DNA of 64,000 nucleotides, from NCBI RefSeq assembly GCF_001623525.1, contig NZ_CP015225.1:6088501-6152500 (forward strand), written 5' to 3'. This document shows, in pieces, positions 33,841-42,465 of the stretch. The notes under the pieces were generated by a model. It saw nothing but the letters and a program-made list of their open reading frames with translations, had not been told where the DNA came from and searched no databases. The stretch comes from Pseudomonas fluorescens. Its GTDB lineage: Bacteria; Pseudomonadota; Gammaproteobacteria; Pseudomonadales; Pseudomonadaceae. Within the stretch, counting starts at the first letter, position 1. Each line of letters starts with the position of its first letter. Both the position numbers and the translations under genes were made by a program.

Positions 33841-34578
33841 ATGTTCACCTCGCGTCGCTTGATCGTTGTCGCTACTGCTGTGGCCTTGTTGTCCGGCTGT
33901 GCGTCGCCTAACCCCTATGACAATCAGGGCCAGGCCTCTACCGAATCTTCGGGCATGAGCAAAACCGCCAAGTATGGCGGCCTCGGTGCACTGGCGGGGG
34001 CGTTGGCCGGTGCGGCCATCGGTCACGATAACCGTGGCAAGGGCGCGTTGATCGGTGCAGCGGTGGTGGGGGCTTCCGCGGCCGGTTACGGCTACTACGC
34101 CGACCAGCAGGAAAAGAAGCTGCGCGCCAGCATGGCCAATACCGGCGTTGAAGTGCAGCGCCAGGGCGACCAGATCAAGCTGATCATGCCGGGTAACATC
34201 ACCTTCGCCACCGACTCGGCGAACATCGCGTCCAGCTTCTACCAGCCGCTGAATAACCTGGCCAACTCCCTCAAGGAGTTCAACCAGAACCAGATCGAAA
34301 TCGTCGGCTACACCGACAGCACCGGCAGCCGCCAGCACAACATGGACCTGTCCCAGCGTCGTGCGCAGAGCGTGGCGACCTACCTGACGTCCCAGGGCGT
34401 GAGCGGTGCCAACCTGTCGGCCCGTGGCGCCGGCCCGGACAACCCGGTGGCCAGCAACGCCGACGTCAATGGCCGTGCGCAGAACCGTCGTGTCGAGGTC
34501 AACCTCAAGGCGATTCCGGGCCAGCAATATCAGGAGGCGCCGCAGCAGCAGGGGCAGACTTACCAGCAGTACCCTTGA
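33841..34578 (+). CDS. OmpA family outer-membrane lipoprotein
   Basis: This 245-residue lipoprotein has a lipobox ending at Cys20 (ALLSGC), a glycine-rich segment (KYGGLGALAGALAGAAIG, GAAVVGASAAGYGYY) like the YMGG/Gly-zipper found in YiaD, and a C-terminal OmpA peptidoglycan-binding domain (about 110-225, with FATDSANI, GYTDSTGS and NRRVEV). It ends in a Gln-rich tail. It should tether the outer membrane to peptidoglycan. It is a single gene with its own terminator. Confidence 0.9.
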   Translation: MFTSRRLIVVATAVALLSGCASPNPYDNQGQASTESSGMSKTAKYGGLGALAGALAGAAIGHDNRGKGALIGAAVVGASAAGYGYYADQQEKKLRASMANTGVEVQRQGDQIKLIMPGNITFATDSANIASSFYQPLNNLANSLKEFNQNQIEIVGYTDSTGSRQHNMDLSQRRAQSVATYLTSQGVSGANLSARGAGPDNPVASNADVNGRAQNRRVEVNLKAIPGQQYQEAPQQQGQTYQQYP

Positions 34579-34595
34579 TCGCTGGGCAGTAAATG

Positions 34596-34632
34596 AAACG
34601 GGGGCCATGCAGACATGGTCCCCGTTTTTTTT
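34596..34632 (+). terminator. Terminator of the OmpA-like gene
   Basis: AAACGGGGGCCATG and CATGGTCCCCGTTTTTTTT form a stem with a long T-run, 18 nt after the stop. Confidence 0.9.
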
Positions 34633-34668
34633 ATGGCTGCCATTTCCCTTGAGTTGACACCAAACCCT

Positions 34669-34798
34669 GTGGTGAGGGGATTTATCCCCGCTGGGCTGCG
34701 AAGCAGCCCCAAGATCATTCGCCTCGGTCTCCCAGGCACACCGCGTTCGCTGATTTGGGACTGCTGCGCAGTCCAGCGGGAGCAAGCTCCCTCGCCAC
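34669..34798. repeat. Chimeric REPIN, type 1
   Basis: The left arm is the GGGGATTTATCCCC variant (beginning GTGGTGAGGGG) while the right arm is the standard GGGAGCAAGCTCCCTCGCCAC form. The two arms therefore do not pair fully. It lies between the OmpA-like gene and the bidirectional terminator. Confidence 0.85.
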
Positions 34799-34818
34799 AA
34801 CGGATCTGAAACCCATAA

Positions 34819-34854
34819 AAAAGCCCGCCCGATCACATGATCGGGCGGGCTTTT
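34819..34854. terminator. Bidirectional terminator downstream of yhcB
   Basis: AAAAGCCCGCCCGATCA and TGATCGGGCGGGCTTTT form a perfect 17-bp stem with a 2-nt apparent loop. It lies 16 nt past the stop of the minus-strand yhcB gene. Confidence 0.92.
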
Positions 34855-34870
34855 GGTTGTTGCTTGGCGA

Positions 34871-35305
34871 TTACTTCTTCAAACCGTAATGCTCATCGAG
34901 CATGCCGGGCGAATTCGGGGCCTTGGGGGCGTAGTCCCGGGGCGGTTCCTGATCCTTTGGCGGGGTCAGGCGTTCCCGTGGAGCCTGCGCCGAATCGGCG
35001 TGCAGGGCAGCCAGCAGGCGTTGGCGAGTCTGCTCGTCCAGGGCCAGGCGATTGGCACCCTCGGACAAGTGATCCTGGACTTCCTGGTAGCTCTGGGTGA
35101 GTTTTTTCACCAGGGACGCGGTGCTGTTGAAGTGAGTGACCACTTCATTCTGATAACTGTCGAAACGTTCCTGGATGTCGTCCAGCTGACGTTGCGTGCT
35201 GTTGGGCACCGCGTTGGGCAGCAGTCGGGCAAGCAGGAATCCAATGGCGACACCGGCAACCAGGGCAAGAGTCGGCAACAACCAAACTAAGAGCGAGTGT
35301 TCCAC
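34871..35305 (-). CDS. YhcB/ZapG family (DUF1043) inner-membrane protein
   Basis: This 144-residue protein has one N-terminal membrane helix (about 5-27, LLVWLLPTLALVAGVAIGFLLA) followed by a coiled coil (STQRQLDDIQERFDSYQNEVV) and a Pro-rich C terminus. E. coli YhcB (renamed ZapG) has this layout and links envelope synthesis with division. Its usual neighbours zapE, rplM and rpsI lie further along the same window, which supports the identification. Its own promoter lies in the divergent gap shared with the hydrolase gene. Confidence 0.85.
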   Translation of the reverse strand: MEHSLLVWLLPTLALVAGVAIGFLLARLLPNAVPNSTQRQLDDIQERFDSYQNEVVTHFNSTASLVKKLTQSYQEVQDHLSEGANRLALDEQTRQRLLAALHADSAQAPRERLTPPKDQEPPRDYAPKAPNSPGMLDEHYGLKK

Positions 35306-35452
35306 GAGTCCTTCCTCTATAAACGGCTTTGCTTTACGTTAACGGCTCGGACCTGCGCTGTATACCGCGAAGAACATCGCAATCATGCCAGGCACAGACT
35401 TTAGCTAGACGAGTCGACCCTATTCGAGGTCACGGAGTTCTTTCCCTTGCTT

Positions 35453-36082
35453 ATGCGCGAAACCCCTGTAGTCATCGATGGCCCGGTGGGCCAACTGGAA
35501 GCCTTGTACCTGGACAGCGAGGCTCCCCGTGGCCTGGCGCTGATCTGCCACCCGAACCCGGTGCAGGGTGGGACCATGCTCAACAAAGTGGTCTCGACCC
35601 TGCAACGCACTGCCCGCGATGCTGGCCTGGTTACGTTGCGTTTCAATTATCGTGGCGTAGGTGCCAGTGCCGGCAATCATGACATGGGCACCGGAGAAGT
35701 GGACGACGCCCAGGCTGTCGCGCAATGGCTGCGGGAAAAATACCCGCAATTGCCCCTGACACTGTTCGGCTTTTCCTTCGGTGGCTTCGTCGCCGCCAGC
35801 CTGGGCGGGCGCCTGGAAGCCCAGGGTCAGCCGGTCAAGCACCTGTTCATGGTGGCCCCGGCGGTGATGCGCCTGGACGAGCAGTCGCCCTTACCGATGA
35901 GCGGCCAGTTGACCGTGATCCAGCCGGAAACCGACGAAGTGGTCGATCCGCAATTGGTTTACGAATGGTCCGACACGCTCCAACGTCCCCATGAGCTGCT
36001 GAAAGTGGCAGAATGCGGACACTTTTTTCATGGCAAGCTGACCGATCTCAAGGATCTGATCCTGCCGCGCCTCTCGAATTGA
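35453..36082 (+). CDS. Alpha/beta hydrolase (dienelactone hydrolase-like)
   Basis: This 209-residue alpha/beta hydrolase has the nucleophile elbow GFSFGG with the serine at its centre, an early CHPNPVQGGTM oxyanion segment, NYRGVG, and a late histidine in ECGHFFHGK, giving a complete Ser-Asp-His arrangement. The substrate is unknown; this small-hydrolase group is widespread in proteobacteria. The ATG at 35453 has no good ribosome site, whereas TTG at 35447, two codons earlier, has GGAG 9 nt before it, so the true start may be 35447. trpS follows 24 nt later and may be cotranscribed. Confidence 0.82.
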   Translation: MRETPVVIDGPVGQLEALYLDSEAPRGLALICHPNPVQGGTMLNKVVSTLQRTARDAGLVTLRFNYRGVGASAGNHDMGTGEVDDAQAVAQWLREKYPQLPLTLFGFSFGGFVAASLGGRLEAQGQPVKHLFMVAPAVMRLDEQSPLPMSGQLTVIQPETDEVVDPQLVYEWSDTLQRPHELLKVAECGHFFHGKLTDLKDLILPRLSN

Positions 36083-36106
36083 CAGCAGTCTGACAAGCGA
36101 TAACCC

Positions 36107-37462
36107 ATGACGACGCGTACCCGTATTCTGACCGGCATCACCACCACCGGCACCCCACACCTGGGCAACTATGCCGGCGCCATCCGTCCGGCGATCCTCG
36201 CCAGCCGAGACAGCAACGCCGATTCGTTCTACTTCCTGGCTGACTACCACGCCCTGATCAAGTGCGATGACCCGCTGCGTATCCAGCGTTCGCGCCTGGA
36301 AATCGCCGCTACGTGGCTGGCCGGTGGCCTGGATGTGGACCGCGTGACGTTCTATCGCCAGTCCGATATTCCCGAGATTCCGGAGCTGACCTGGCTGCTG
36401 ACCTGTGTCGCCGCCAAGGGCTTGCTCAACCGTGCCCACGCCTACAAGGCGTCGGTGGACAAGAACGTCGAGGCCGGCGAAGACCCGGACGCTGGCATCA
36501 CCATGGGGCTGTACAGCTACCCGGTGTTGATGGCCGCCGACATCCTGATGTTCAACGCCCACAAGGTGCCGGTCGGTCGCGACCAGATCCAGCACGTGGA
36601 AATGGCCCGCGACATCGGCCAGCGCTTCAACCACCTGTTCGGCCAGGGCAAGGAGTTCTTCACCATGCCCGAGGCGCTGATCGAAGAAAGCGTCGCCACG
36701 CTGCCGGGCCTCGATGGCCGCAAGATGTCCAAGAGCTACGACAACACTATCCCGTTGTTCAGCAGCGCCAAGGACATGAAGGACGCGATCTCGCGGATCG
36801 TCACCGACTCGCGTGCCCCGGGCGAAGCCAAGGATCCGGACAATTCGCATCTGTTCACCCTGTTCCAGGCTTTCGCCACTGCCGAACAGTCCGCCGAGTT
36901 CCGCAACGAACTGCTGCAGGGCCTGGGTTGGGGCGAAGCCAAGAACCGCCTGTTCCAGTTGCTCGACAGCGAGCTGGGTGAAGCGCGCGAGCGCTATCAC
37001 CAGTTCATCGAGCGCCCATCGGACCTTGAAGACATCCTGCAACTGGGCGCGAAAAAAGCCCGGGCCGTGGCAACGCCGTTCCTCAACGAACTGCGCGAGG
37101 CCGTTGGCCTGCGTTCGTTTGTCAGCCAGGTCCAGGTGGCCGCCAGCACCAAGAAGAAAGCCGCCAAGACAGCACGCTTCGTCAGTTTTCGCGAAGACGA
37201 CGGCAGTTTCCGCTTCCGACTGCTGTCCGCCGACGGCGAGCAACTGTTGCTGTCGAACCATTTTGCCGACGGCAAGACCGCGGGGCAGGTGACCAAGCAA
37301 TTGCAGTCCGGCCAGCCCTTGGATGTACGCAGCGACGACCTGGGTTTCAGCGTCTGGCTCGACGGCGAGTGCGTGGCGAATAGCCCGGCTTTTGCTGACA
37401 GCGCCGCGCGGGATGCCGCCGTCGATGCGCTGCGTGTTGCCTTGACGCCTGCCCAGGACTGA
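36107..37462 (+). CDS. trpS: Tryptophanyl-tRNA synthetase, long form
   Basis: This 451-residue class I synthetase charges tRNA-Trp. The HIGH-equivalent is TPHLGNY (residues 16-22) and the KMSKS loop is at 206-210. It is about 115 residues longer than E. coli TrpRS (334): the region after about 340 (ASTKKKAAKTARFVSFRED onward) is an added domain, which I recall as characteristic of Pseudomonas TrpRS. It follows the hydrolase gene by 24 nt and is closed by a terminator just before zapE. Confidence 0.94.
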   Translation: MTTRTRILTGITTTGTPHLGNYAGAIRPAILASRDSNADSFYFLADYHALIKCDDPLRIQRSRLEIAATWLAGGLDVDRVTFYRQSDIPEIPELTWLLTCVAAKGLLNRAHAYKASVDKNVEAGEDPDAGITMGLYSYPVLMAADILMFNAHKVPVGRDQIQHVEMARDIGQRFNHLFGQGKEFFTMPEALIEESVATLPGLDGRKMSKSYDNTIPLFSSAKDMKDAISRIVTDSRAPGEAKDPDNSHLFTLFQAFATAEQSAEFRNELLQGLGWGEAKNRLFQLLDSELGEARERYHQFIERPSDLEDILQLGAKKARAVATPFLNELREAVGLRSFVSQVQVAASTKKKAAKTARFVSFREDDGSFRFRLLSADGEQLLLSNHFADGKTAGQVTKQLQSGQPLDVRSDDLGFSVWLDGECVANSPAFADSAARDAAVDALRVALTPAQD

Positions 37463-37481
37463 TCCGGCACGTCATCCGACC

Positions 37482-37545
37482 ATCGGCCCGAGTAAGGGCC
37501 GATTGCCATTCCTCTGGGCCGTCGCTACAGTGACGGCCCGTTTTT
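37482..37545 (+). terminator. Tandem hairpins / terminator after trpS
   Basis: A first stem ATCGGCCC/GGGCCGAT (37482-37503) is followed by GGGCCGTC/GACGGCCC (37516-37539) and TTTTTG. The second hairpin is a typical terminator. The T-run ends only 18 nt before the zapE ATG. Confidence 0.85.
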
Positions 37546-37563
37546 GTTGCCTTGCTAACGAAT

Positions 37564-38658
37564 ATGACGCCCCTAGAACGATATCAAGCTGATCTGAAAC
37601 GCCCGGAGTTCTTCCACGACGCAGCCCAGGAAACGGCGGTGCGGCATTTGCAGCGCCTGTACGACGACCTGGTCGCGGCCTCGAACAACAAGCCGGGTCT
37701 GTTGGGCAAACTGTTCGGCAAAAAAGACCAGGCACCGGTCAAGGGCCTGTATTTCTGGGGCGGCGTGGGCCGTGGCAAGACCTACCTGGTGGACACCTTC
37801 TTCGAAGCGCTGCCGTTCAAGGAAAAGACACGCACGCACTTCCACCGCTTCATGAAGCGCGTGCACGAGGAAATGAAGACCCTGGGCGGCGAGAAGAACC
37901 CGCTGACCATCATCGCCAAGCGGTTTTCCGACGAGACCCGGGTGATCTGCTTCGATGAATTCTTCGTTTCCGACATCACCGACGCCATGATCCTCGGCAC
38001 CTTGATGGAAGAGCTGTTCAAGAACGGCGTGACCCTGGTCGCCACCTCGAACATCGTGCCGGACGGCCTGTACAAGGACGGCCTGCAGCGGGCGCGCTTC
38101 CTGCCGGCCATCGCGCTGATCAAGGAACACACTGAAATCGTCAACGTCGACAGCGGCGTCGACTACCGCCTGCGTCACCTCGAACAAGCGGAGCTGTTCC
38201 ACTTTCCGCTGGATGCCGCTGCCCAAGAGAGCCTGCGCAAGAGCTTCCGCGCCCTGACGCCGGAATGCACCCAGGCCGTGGAAAATGATGTATTGGTCAT
38301 CGAAAATCGCGAAATCCGCGCCGTGCGTACGTGCGATGACGTGGCCTGGTTCGACTTCCGCGAACTGTGTGACGGGCCCCGCAGCCAGAACGATTACATC
38401 GAACTGGGCAAGATCTTCCACGCCGTGCTGCTGAGCAATGTCGAGCAGATGAGCGTCACCACCGACGACATCGCCCGCCGTTTCATCAACATGGTCGACG
38501 AGTTCTACGACCGTAACGTGAAGCTGATCATTTCGGCCGAAGTCGAACTCAAGGACCTCTACACCGGCGGTCGCTTGACCTTCGAATTCCAGCGGACCCT
38601 GAGTCGCCTGCTGGAAATGCAGTCCCACGAATTCCTGGCGCGGGCGCATAAGCCGTAG
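37564..38658 (+). CDS. zapE: Cell division ATPase ZapE (AFG1 family)
   Basis: This 364-residue AAA-type P-loop ATPase has Walker A GGVGRGKT (66-73) and Walker B VICFDEF (about 130-136). The family member ZapE binds FtsZ at late division under stress; AFG1 is the mitochondrial relative. The ATG at 37564 gives the family start MTPLERYQADL. There is little room for a leader between the trpS terminator and this start, and no clear Shine-Dalgarno sequence, so weak or leaderless initiation is possible. It has its own strong terminator. Confidence 0.93.
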   Translation: MTPLERYQADLKRPEFFHDAAQETAVRHLQRLYDDLVAASNNKPGLLGKLFGKKDQAPVKGLYFWGGVGRGKTYLVDTFFEALPFKEKTRTHFHRFMKRVHEEMKTLGGEKNPLTIIAKRFSDETRVICFDEFFVSDITDAMILGTLMEELFKNGVTLVATSNIVPDGLYKDGLQRARFLPAIALIKEHTEIVNVDSGVDYRLRHLEQAELFHFPLDAAAQESLRKSFRALTPECTQAVENDVLVIENREIRAVRTCDDVAWFDFRELCDGPRSQNDYIELGKIFHAVLLSNVEQMSVTTDDIARRFINMVDEFYDRNVKLIISAEVELKDLYTGGRLTFEFQRTLSRLLEMQSHEFLARAHKP

Positions 38659-38674
38659 GGCGATTCGCAAAGCA

Positions 38675-38706
38675 AAAAAAAGGCCTGCGATCGCAGGCCT
38701 TTTTTT
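38675..38706. terminator. Bidirectional terminator after zapE
   Basis: A perfect palindrome with arms AAAAAAGGCCTGCGA and TCGCAGGCCTTTTTT, with A- and T-runs on the two sides, lies 16 nt after the zapE stop. It can serve both zapE and the convergent glxA-type gene. Confidence 0.93.
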
Positions 38707-38740
38707 GTACGCTCGAAATCAGTCATTCACTGCAAAACCC

Positions 38741-38757
38741 TGTGGGAGCGGGCTTGC
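38741..38757. repeat. Truncated REP, type 2
   Basis: TGTGGGAGCGGGCTTGC matches the start of the type 2 repeat at 22307 and then diverges a few bases before the stop of the glxA-type gene. Confidence 0.65.
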
Positions 38758-38770
38758 ATTCAGCTCAGGT

Positions 38771-39766
38771 TCATGCCGCCTGCTGAAACTGCTGCCGATA
38801 CTGGTTCGGCGACAGGTCGGTATGTTGCCGGAACAGCCGGGCGAAAAAGCTCGCGTCGTCATAGCCAACTTCATAGCTGATGGTCTTGATGCTCTTGCGG
38901 CTACCGGAGAGCAGGCCCTTGGCGGTTTCGATCCGCAGCCGTTGCAGGTAATGCAGCGGTTTGTCGCCCGTGGCGGTCTGGAAGCGGCGCATGAAATTGC
39001 GGATGCTCATGCCATGTTCCCGGGCAACATCCTCGAAGCGGAATTTATCGGCGAAGTGCTCTTCGAGCCATTGCTGGATCTGGAGGATGATCACGTCCTG
39101 GTGCAGTTTCTGCCCGCCGAAGCCGATCCGTCCTGGCGAATAGCTGCGTTGCACCTCATACAAGATGTCCCGCGCTACGGCCTGGGCGACGTTGGCGCCA
39201 CAGAAGCGTTCAATGAGGTAAATGTAGAGGTCGCAGGCTGAGGTCGTGCCGCCGGCGCAGAACAGGTTGTCGGCGTCGGTCAGGTGCTTGTCCTGGTTCA
39301 GGTGTACCTGGGGGAAGCGTTCCTTGAAGGCATTGAAGAAACGCCAGTAGGTGGTGGCTTCCTTGCCGTCGAGCAGCCCGGCCTCCGCCAGCCAGAACAC
39401 CCCGGTGGCTTCGCCGCAGAGTACCGCGCCGCGCGCGTGTTGTTCTCGCAGCCAAGGCAGGACCTGGGGATAACGTTGGCAGAGGGTGGCGAAATCATCC
39501 CAGAAGGCCGGCAGGATGATGACATCAGTGTTATCCAGGCCACCGTCCACCGGCATGATTACATCGCTGAAGCTGTTCACCGGTTTGCCATCGGGGCTGA
39601 CCAGTCGGGTTTCAAAAGCCGGCGTCAGGCCGTGGCCCAGTTGTTTGCCATAGCGCAGGCTGGCCAGGTGGAAAAAATCCTTGGCTTGCATGAGGGTCGA
39701 GGCGAAGACCCGGTCGATTGCCAGGATGCTGACGCGCCGCAAGGGCGTGGAGGCGTGCATAGACAT
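38771..39766 (-). CDS. GlxA family regulator (DJ-1/PfpI domain plus AraC HTH)
   Basis: This 331-residue regulator has an N-terminal DJ-1/PfpI-like domain (about 10-190) with a nucleophile-elbow-like ARGAVLCGEATGVFWLAEAG segment retaining the cysteine. A C-terminal AraC DNA-binding domain (about 225-325) carries EHGMSIRNFMRRFQTATG and YEVGYDDASFFARLFRQHTDLSP. Relatives (GbdR, ArgR, CdhR) control choline, arginine or carnitine breakdown in Pseudomonas, so an amine or amino-acid effector is plausible. It is divergent from an acyl-CoA dehydrogenase gene, its possible target. Confidence 0.87.
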   Translation of the reverse strand: MSMHASTPLRRVSILAIDRVFASTLMQAKDFFHLASLRYGKQLGHGLTPAFETRLVSPDGKPVNSFSDVIMPVDGGLDNTDVIILPAFWDDFATLCQRYPQVLPWLREQHARGAVLCGEATGVFWLAEAGLLDGKEATTYWRFFNAFKERFPQVHLNQDKHLTDADNLFCAGGTTSACDLYIYLIERFCGANVAQAVARDILYEVQRSYSPGRIGFGGQKLHQDVIILQIQQWLEEHFADKFRFEDVAREHGMSIRNFMRRFQTATGDKPLHYLQRLRIETAKGLLSGSRKSIKTISYEVGYDDASFFARLFRQHTDLSPNQYRQQFQQAA

Positions 39767-39911
39767 AATTCATCTTTATTTTTATAGGGGAAAGTGGTCA
39801 CCAGACGGCTGGATCGTCTTATTTTTTGTCGGATGTGTCCAGTGTCCTGTCGTACCCCGCAGGCTTAGGCTCTGTCGGATAACCACGCCCAACAAAAACC
39901 AAAGGTGCGCC

Positions 39912-41048
39912 ATGATCCCCAGAACACTGTTCAGTCCCGAACACGAATTGTTTCGCGACAGCGTACGAACCTTCCTCGAAAAAGAAGCCGTGCCGTACCA
40001 CAGCCAGTGGGAAAAACAGGGACATGTCGATCGCCAGCTCTGGAACAAGGCAGGGGAGGCGGGCATGTTGTGCTCGCACCTTCCAGAAGCCTATGGGGGG
40101 CTGGACGCCGATTTTCTCTACAGCACGGTGGTGATCGAGGAAATCGGCCGCCTGGGGCTGACGGGGATCGGGTTCTCGCTGCATTCCGACATCGTCGCGC
40201 CGTACATTCTGCATTACGGCAGTGAGGCGCTGAAACACAAGTACCTGCCGAAACTGGTGTCCGGCGAAATGGTCACGGCCATCGCCATGACCGAGCCGGG
40301 CGCCGGTTCCGACCTGCAAGGGGTGAAGACCACGGCGGTGCTGGACGGCGACGAATACGTCATCAACGGCTCGAAGACGTTCATCACCAATGGTTTCCTG
40401 GCGGACCTGGTGATCGTGGTCGCCAAGACCGATCCGAAGGCCGGCGCCAAGGGCACCAGCCTGTTCCTGGTGGAGGCGGGCACGCTGGGTTTTGAAAAGG
40501 GCAAACGCCTGGAAAAAGTCGGCATGAAGGCCCAGGACACGTCGGAATTGTTCTTCCAGGATGTCCGCGTGCCGAAGGAGAACCTGCTGGGGCAGGCCGG
40601 CATGGGCTTCGCCTACTTGATGCAGGAGCTACCCCAGGAGCGCCTGACCGTCGCCATCGGCGGCCTGGCATCGGCTGAAGCGGCGCTGCAATGGACTCTG
40701 GACTACACCCGCGAGCGCAAGGCATTTGGCAAATCCATCGCGGACTTCCAGAACACCCGTTTCAAGCTCGCGGAAATGGCCACCGAAATCCAGATCGGCC
40801 GGGTCTTCGTCGACCGCTGCCTGGAATTGCACCTGCAAGGCAAGCTGGACGTGCCGACGGCGGCGATGGCCAAGTACTGGGGCACCGACCTGCAATGCAA
40901 GGTGCTCGACGAGTGCGTGCAGTTGCATGGCGGCTACGGCTTCATGTGGGAATACCCGATTGCCCGGGCGTGGGCGGATGCGCGGGTGCAGCGGATCTAT
41001 GCCGGGACCAATGAGATCATGAAGGAGATCATTGCGCGGTCGCTTTGA
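39912..41048 (+). CDS. Acyl-CoA dehydrogenase, long-chain/isovaleryl type
   Basis: This 378-residue FAD enzyme introduces a 2,3-double bond into acyl-CoA. It has AIAMTEPGAGSDL, the flavin motif KTFITNGF, and ERKAFGK. The C-terminal motif is YAGTNEIM, lacking the catalytic Glu that short/medium-chain enzymes carry in YEGT. Instead Glu243 in ELPQERL matches the base position of long-chain acyl-CoA dehydrogenase. ATG 39912 follows AAAGGT. It stands alone, divergent from the GlxA-type regulator. The electron acceptor would be ETF. Confidence 0.88.
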   Translation: MIPRTLFSPEHELFRDSVRTFLEKEAVPYHSQWEKQGHVDRQLWNKAGEAGMLCSHLPEAYGGLDADFLYSTVVIEEIGRLGLTGIGFSLHSDIVAPYILHYGSEALKHKYLPKLVSGEMVTAIAMTEPGAGSDLQGVKTTAVLDGDEYVINGSKTFITNGFLADLVIVVAKTDPKAGAKGTSLFLVEAGTLGFEKGKRLEKVGMKAQDTSELFFQDVRVPKENLLGQAGMGFAYLMQELPQERLTVAIGGLASAEAALQWTLDYTRERKAFGKSIADFQNTRFKLAEMATEIQIGRVFVDRCLELHLQGKLDVPTAAMAKYWGTDLQCKVLDECVQLHGGYGFMWEYPIARAWADARVQRIYAGTNEIMKEIIARSL

Positions 41049-41072
41049 TGCGGTGGTGAACTTGGGGCCTCT

Positions 41073-41164
41073 ATCGCGAGCAAGTTCGCACACAGGCGAT
41101 TTGTGTCTGATCACTGTGTTGTAACCAGCACAGAACCCTTGTGGGAGCGAGCTTGCTCGCGATG
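41073..41164. repeat. REPIN, type 2
   Basis: ATCGCGAGCAAGTTCGCACACAGG on the left and TGTGGGAGCGAGCTTGCTCGCGAT on the right are inverted arms around a 45-nt spacer. It lies between the convergent acyl-CoA dehydrogenase and aldo-keto reductase genes. Confidence 0.8.
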
Positions 41165-41179
41165 GGGCCTATGAATCGA

Positions 41180-42220
41180 TCAAGGGGCCGGGTTCGGCTG
41201 ATCCTTGTGAATCGCCTCGATCCCCGCCAGCACTTCGTCCGACAGCTTCAGGTCGAAGCTGGCAATGTTGCTGTCCAGTTGCTCCAGCGTGGTGGCGCCA
41301 ATGATGTTGCTGGTCACGAACGGCTGCCGGGTGACGAACGCCAGGGCCATCTGCGCCGGGTCCAGGCCATGTTCGCGGGCCAGGGCCACATAACGGCTGC
41401 ACGCCGCTTCCGATTGCGGGTTGAAGTAACGCATGAAGCGGCTGTACAGCGTCAGGCGGCCCTTGGCTGGCCGTGCGCCGTTTTCGTATTTGCCCGACAG
41501 AAAGCCGAACGCCAGTGGCGAATAAGCCAGCAAGCCGCATTGCTCGCGAATGGCGATTTCCGACAGGCCGATCTCGAAGCTGCGGTTGAGCAGGTTGTAC
41601 GGGTTCTGGATCGACACCGCTCGCGGCCAGCCACGGGCCTCGGCCAGGGCAAGGAACTTCATGGTGCCCCACGGCGTTTCGTTGGACAGGCCGATATGGC
41701 GGATCTTGCCGGCGCGAACCTGTTCGTCCAGGGCTTCGAGGGTTTCCTCCAGCGGGGTGAACGTTTCGTCGGCCTTGTGCTGGTAGCCCAGTTGACCGAA
41801 GAAGTTGGTGCTGCGCTCGGGCCAGTGCAACTGATAGAGGTCGATGTAGTCGGTTTGCAGGCGCTTGAGGCTGGCGTCCACGGCTTCGACGATGTGGCGG
41901 CGGTTGTGCTTGAGGTTCTTGTCGCGGATGTAGTCGATAGTGTTGCCGGGGCCGGCGATCTTGCTCGCCAGGATCCAGTCGGCACGATCGCCGCGACTCT
42001 TGAAGTAATTGCCGATGTAGCGCTCGGTGGTGGCGTAGGTTTCGGCCTTGGGCGGCACCGGGTACATCTCGGCGGTGTCGATGAAATTGATGCCGGCACC
42101 CTTGGCGCGTTCGATCTGGGCGAAGGCCTCGGCCTCGCTGTTCTGCTCACCCCAGGTCATGGTTCCGAGGCACAGGGCACTTACGTTCAGATCGGTACGG
42201 CCTAGCGGGCGATAGTCCAT
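41180..42220 (-). CDS. Aldo-keto reductase, Tas-like
   Basis: This 346-residue NADP(H)-dependent oxidoreductase of the AKR superfamily has Asp48, Tyr53, Lys87 and His132 as the expected catalytic tetrad (FIDTAEMYP, ASKIAG, YQLHWPER). Size and the YPVPPKAETYATTE loop match E. coli Tas. The natural substrate is not known. The ATG at 42220 has a strong AAGGAG 6 nt upstream, so the longer reading to 42274 is rejected. It is a single gene, divergent from rplM. Confidence 0.9.
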   Translation of the reverse strand: MDYRPLGRTDLNVSALCLGTMTWGEQNSEAEAFAQIERAKGAGINFIDTAEMYPVPPKAETYATTERYIGNYFKSRGDRADWILASKIAGPGNTIDYIRDKNLKHNRRHIVEAVDASLKRLQTDYIDLYQLHWPERSTNFFGQLGYQHKADETFTPLEETLEALDEQVRAGKIRHIGLSNETPWGTMKFLALAEARGWPRAVSIQNPYNLLNRSFEIGLSEIAIREQCGLLAYSPLAFGFLSGKYENGARPAKGRLTLYSRFMRYFNPQSEAACSRYVALAREHGLDPAQMALAFVTRQPFVTSNIIGATTLEQLDSNIASFDLKLSDEVLAGIEAIHKDQPNPAP

Positions 42221-42465
42221 CGGGAACTCCTTGGGCAAAACAATCATAAAAGCAGGTTGAAATATTTTTCGCAATCTGCATAATTGCGCACCTCTTTCTG
42301 CAGTGGAAGTGATGCGCCGCCGCCGAAGAATCTTGCCGTTGAACGGACGCGCCGACCCGAGCCCCCGAAAGCGTCTGTATCCGGCTGCCTTTGACTTGTC
42401 AAAGTACGCACTATTCAGTAAGATCCGCCGTCTAATTTACAGGGCGGCCCCTGAGGCTATAAAGA

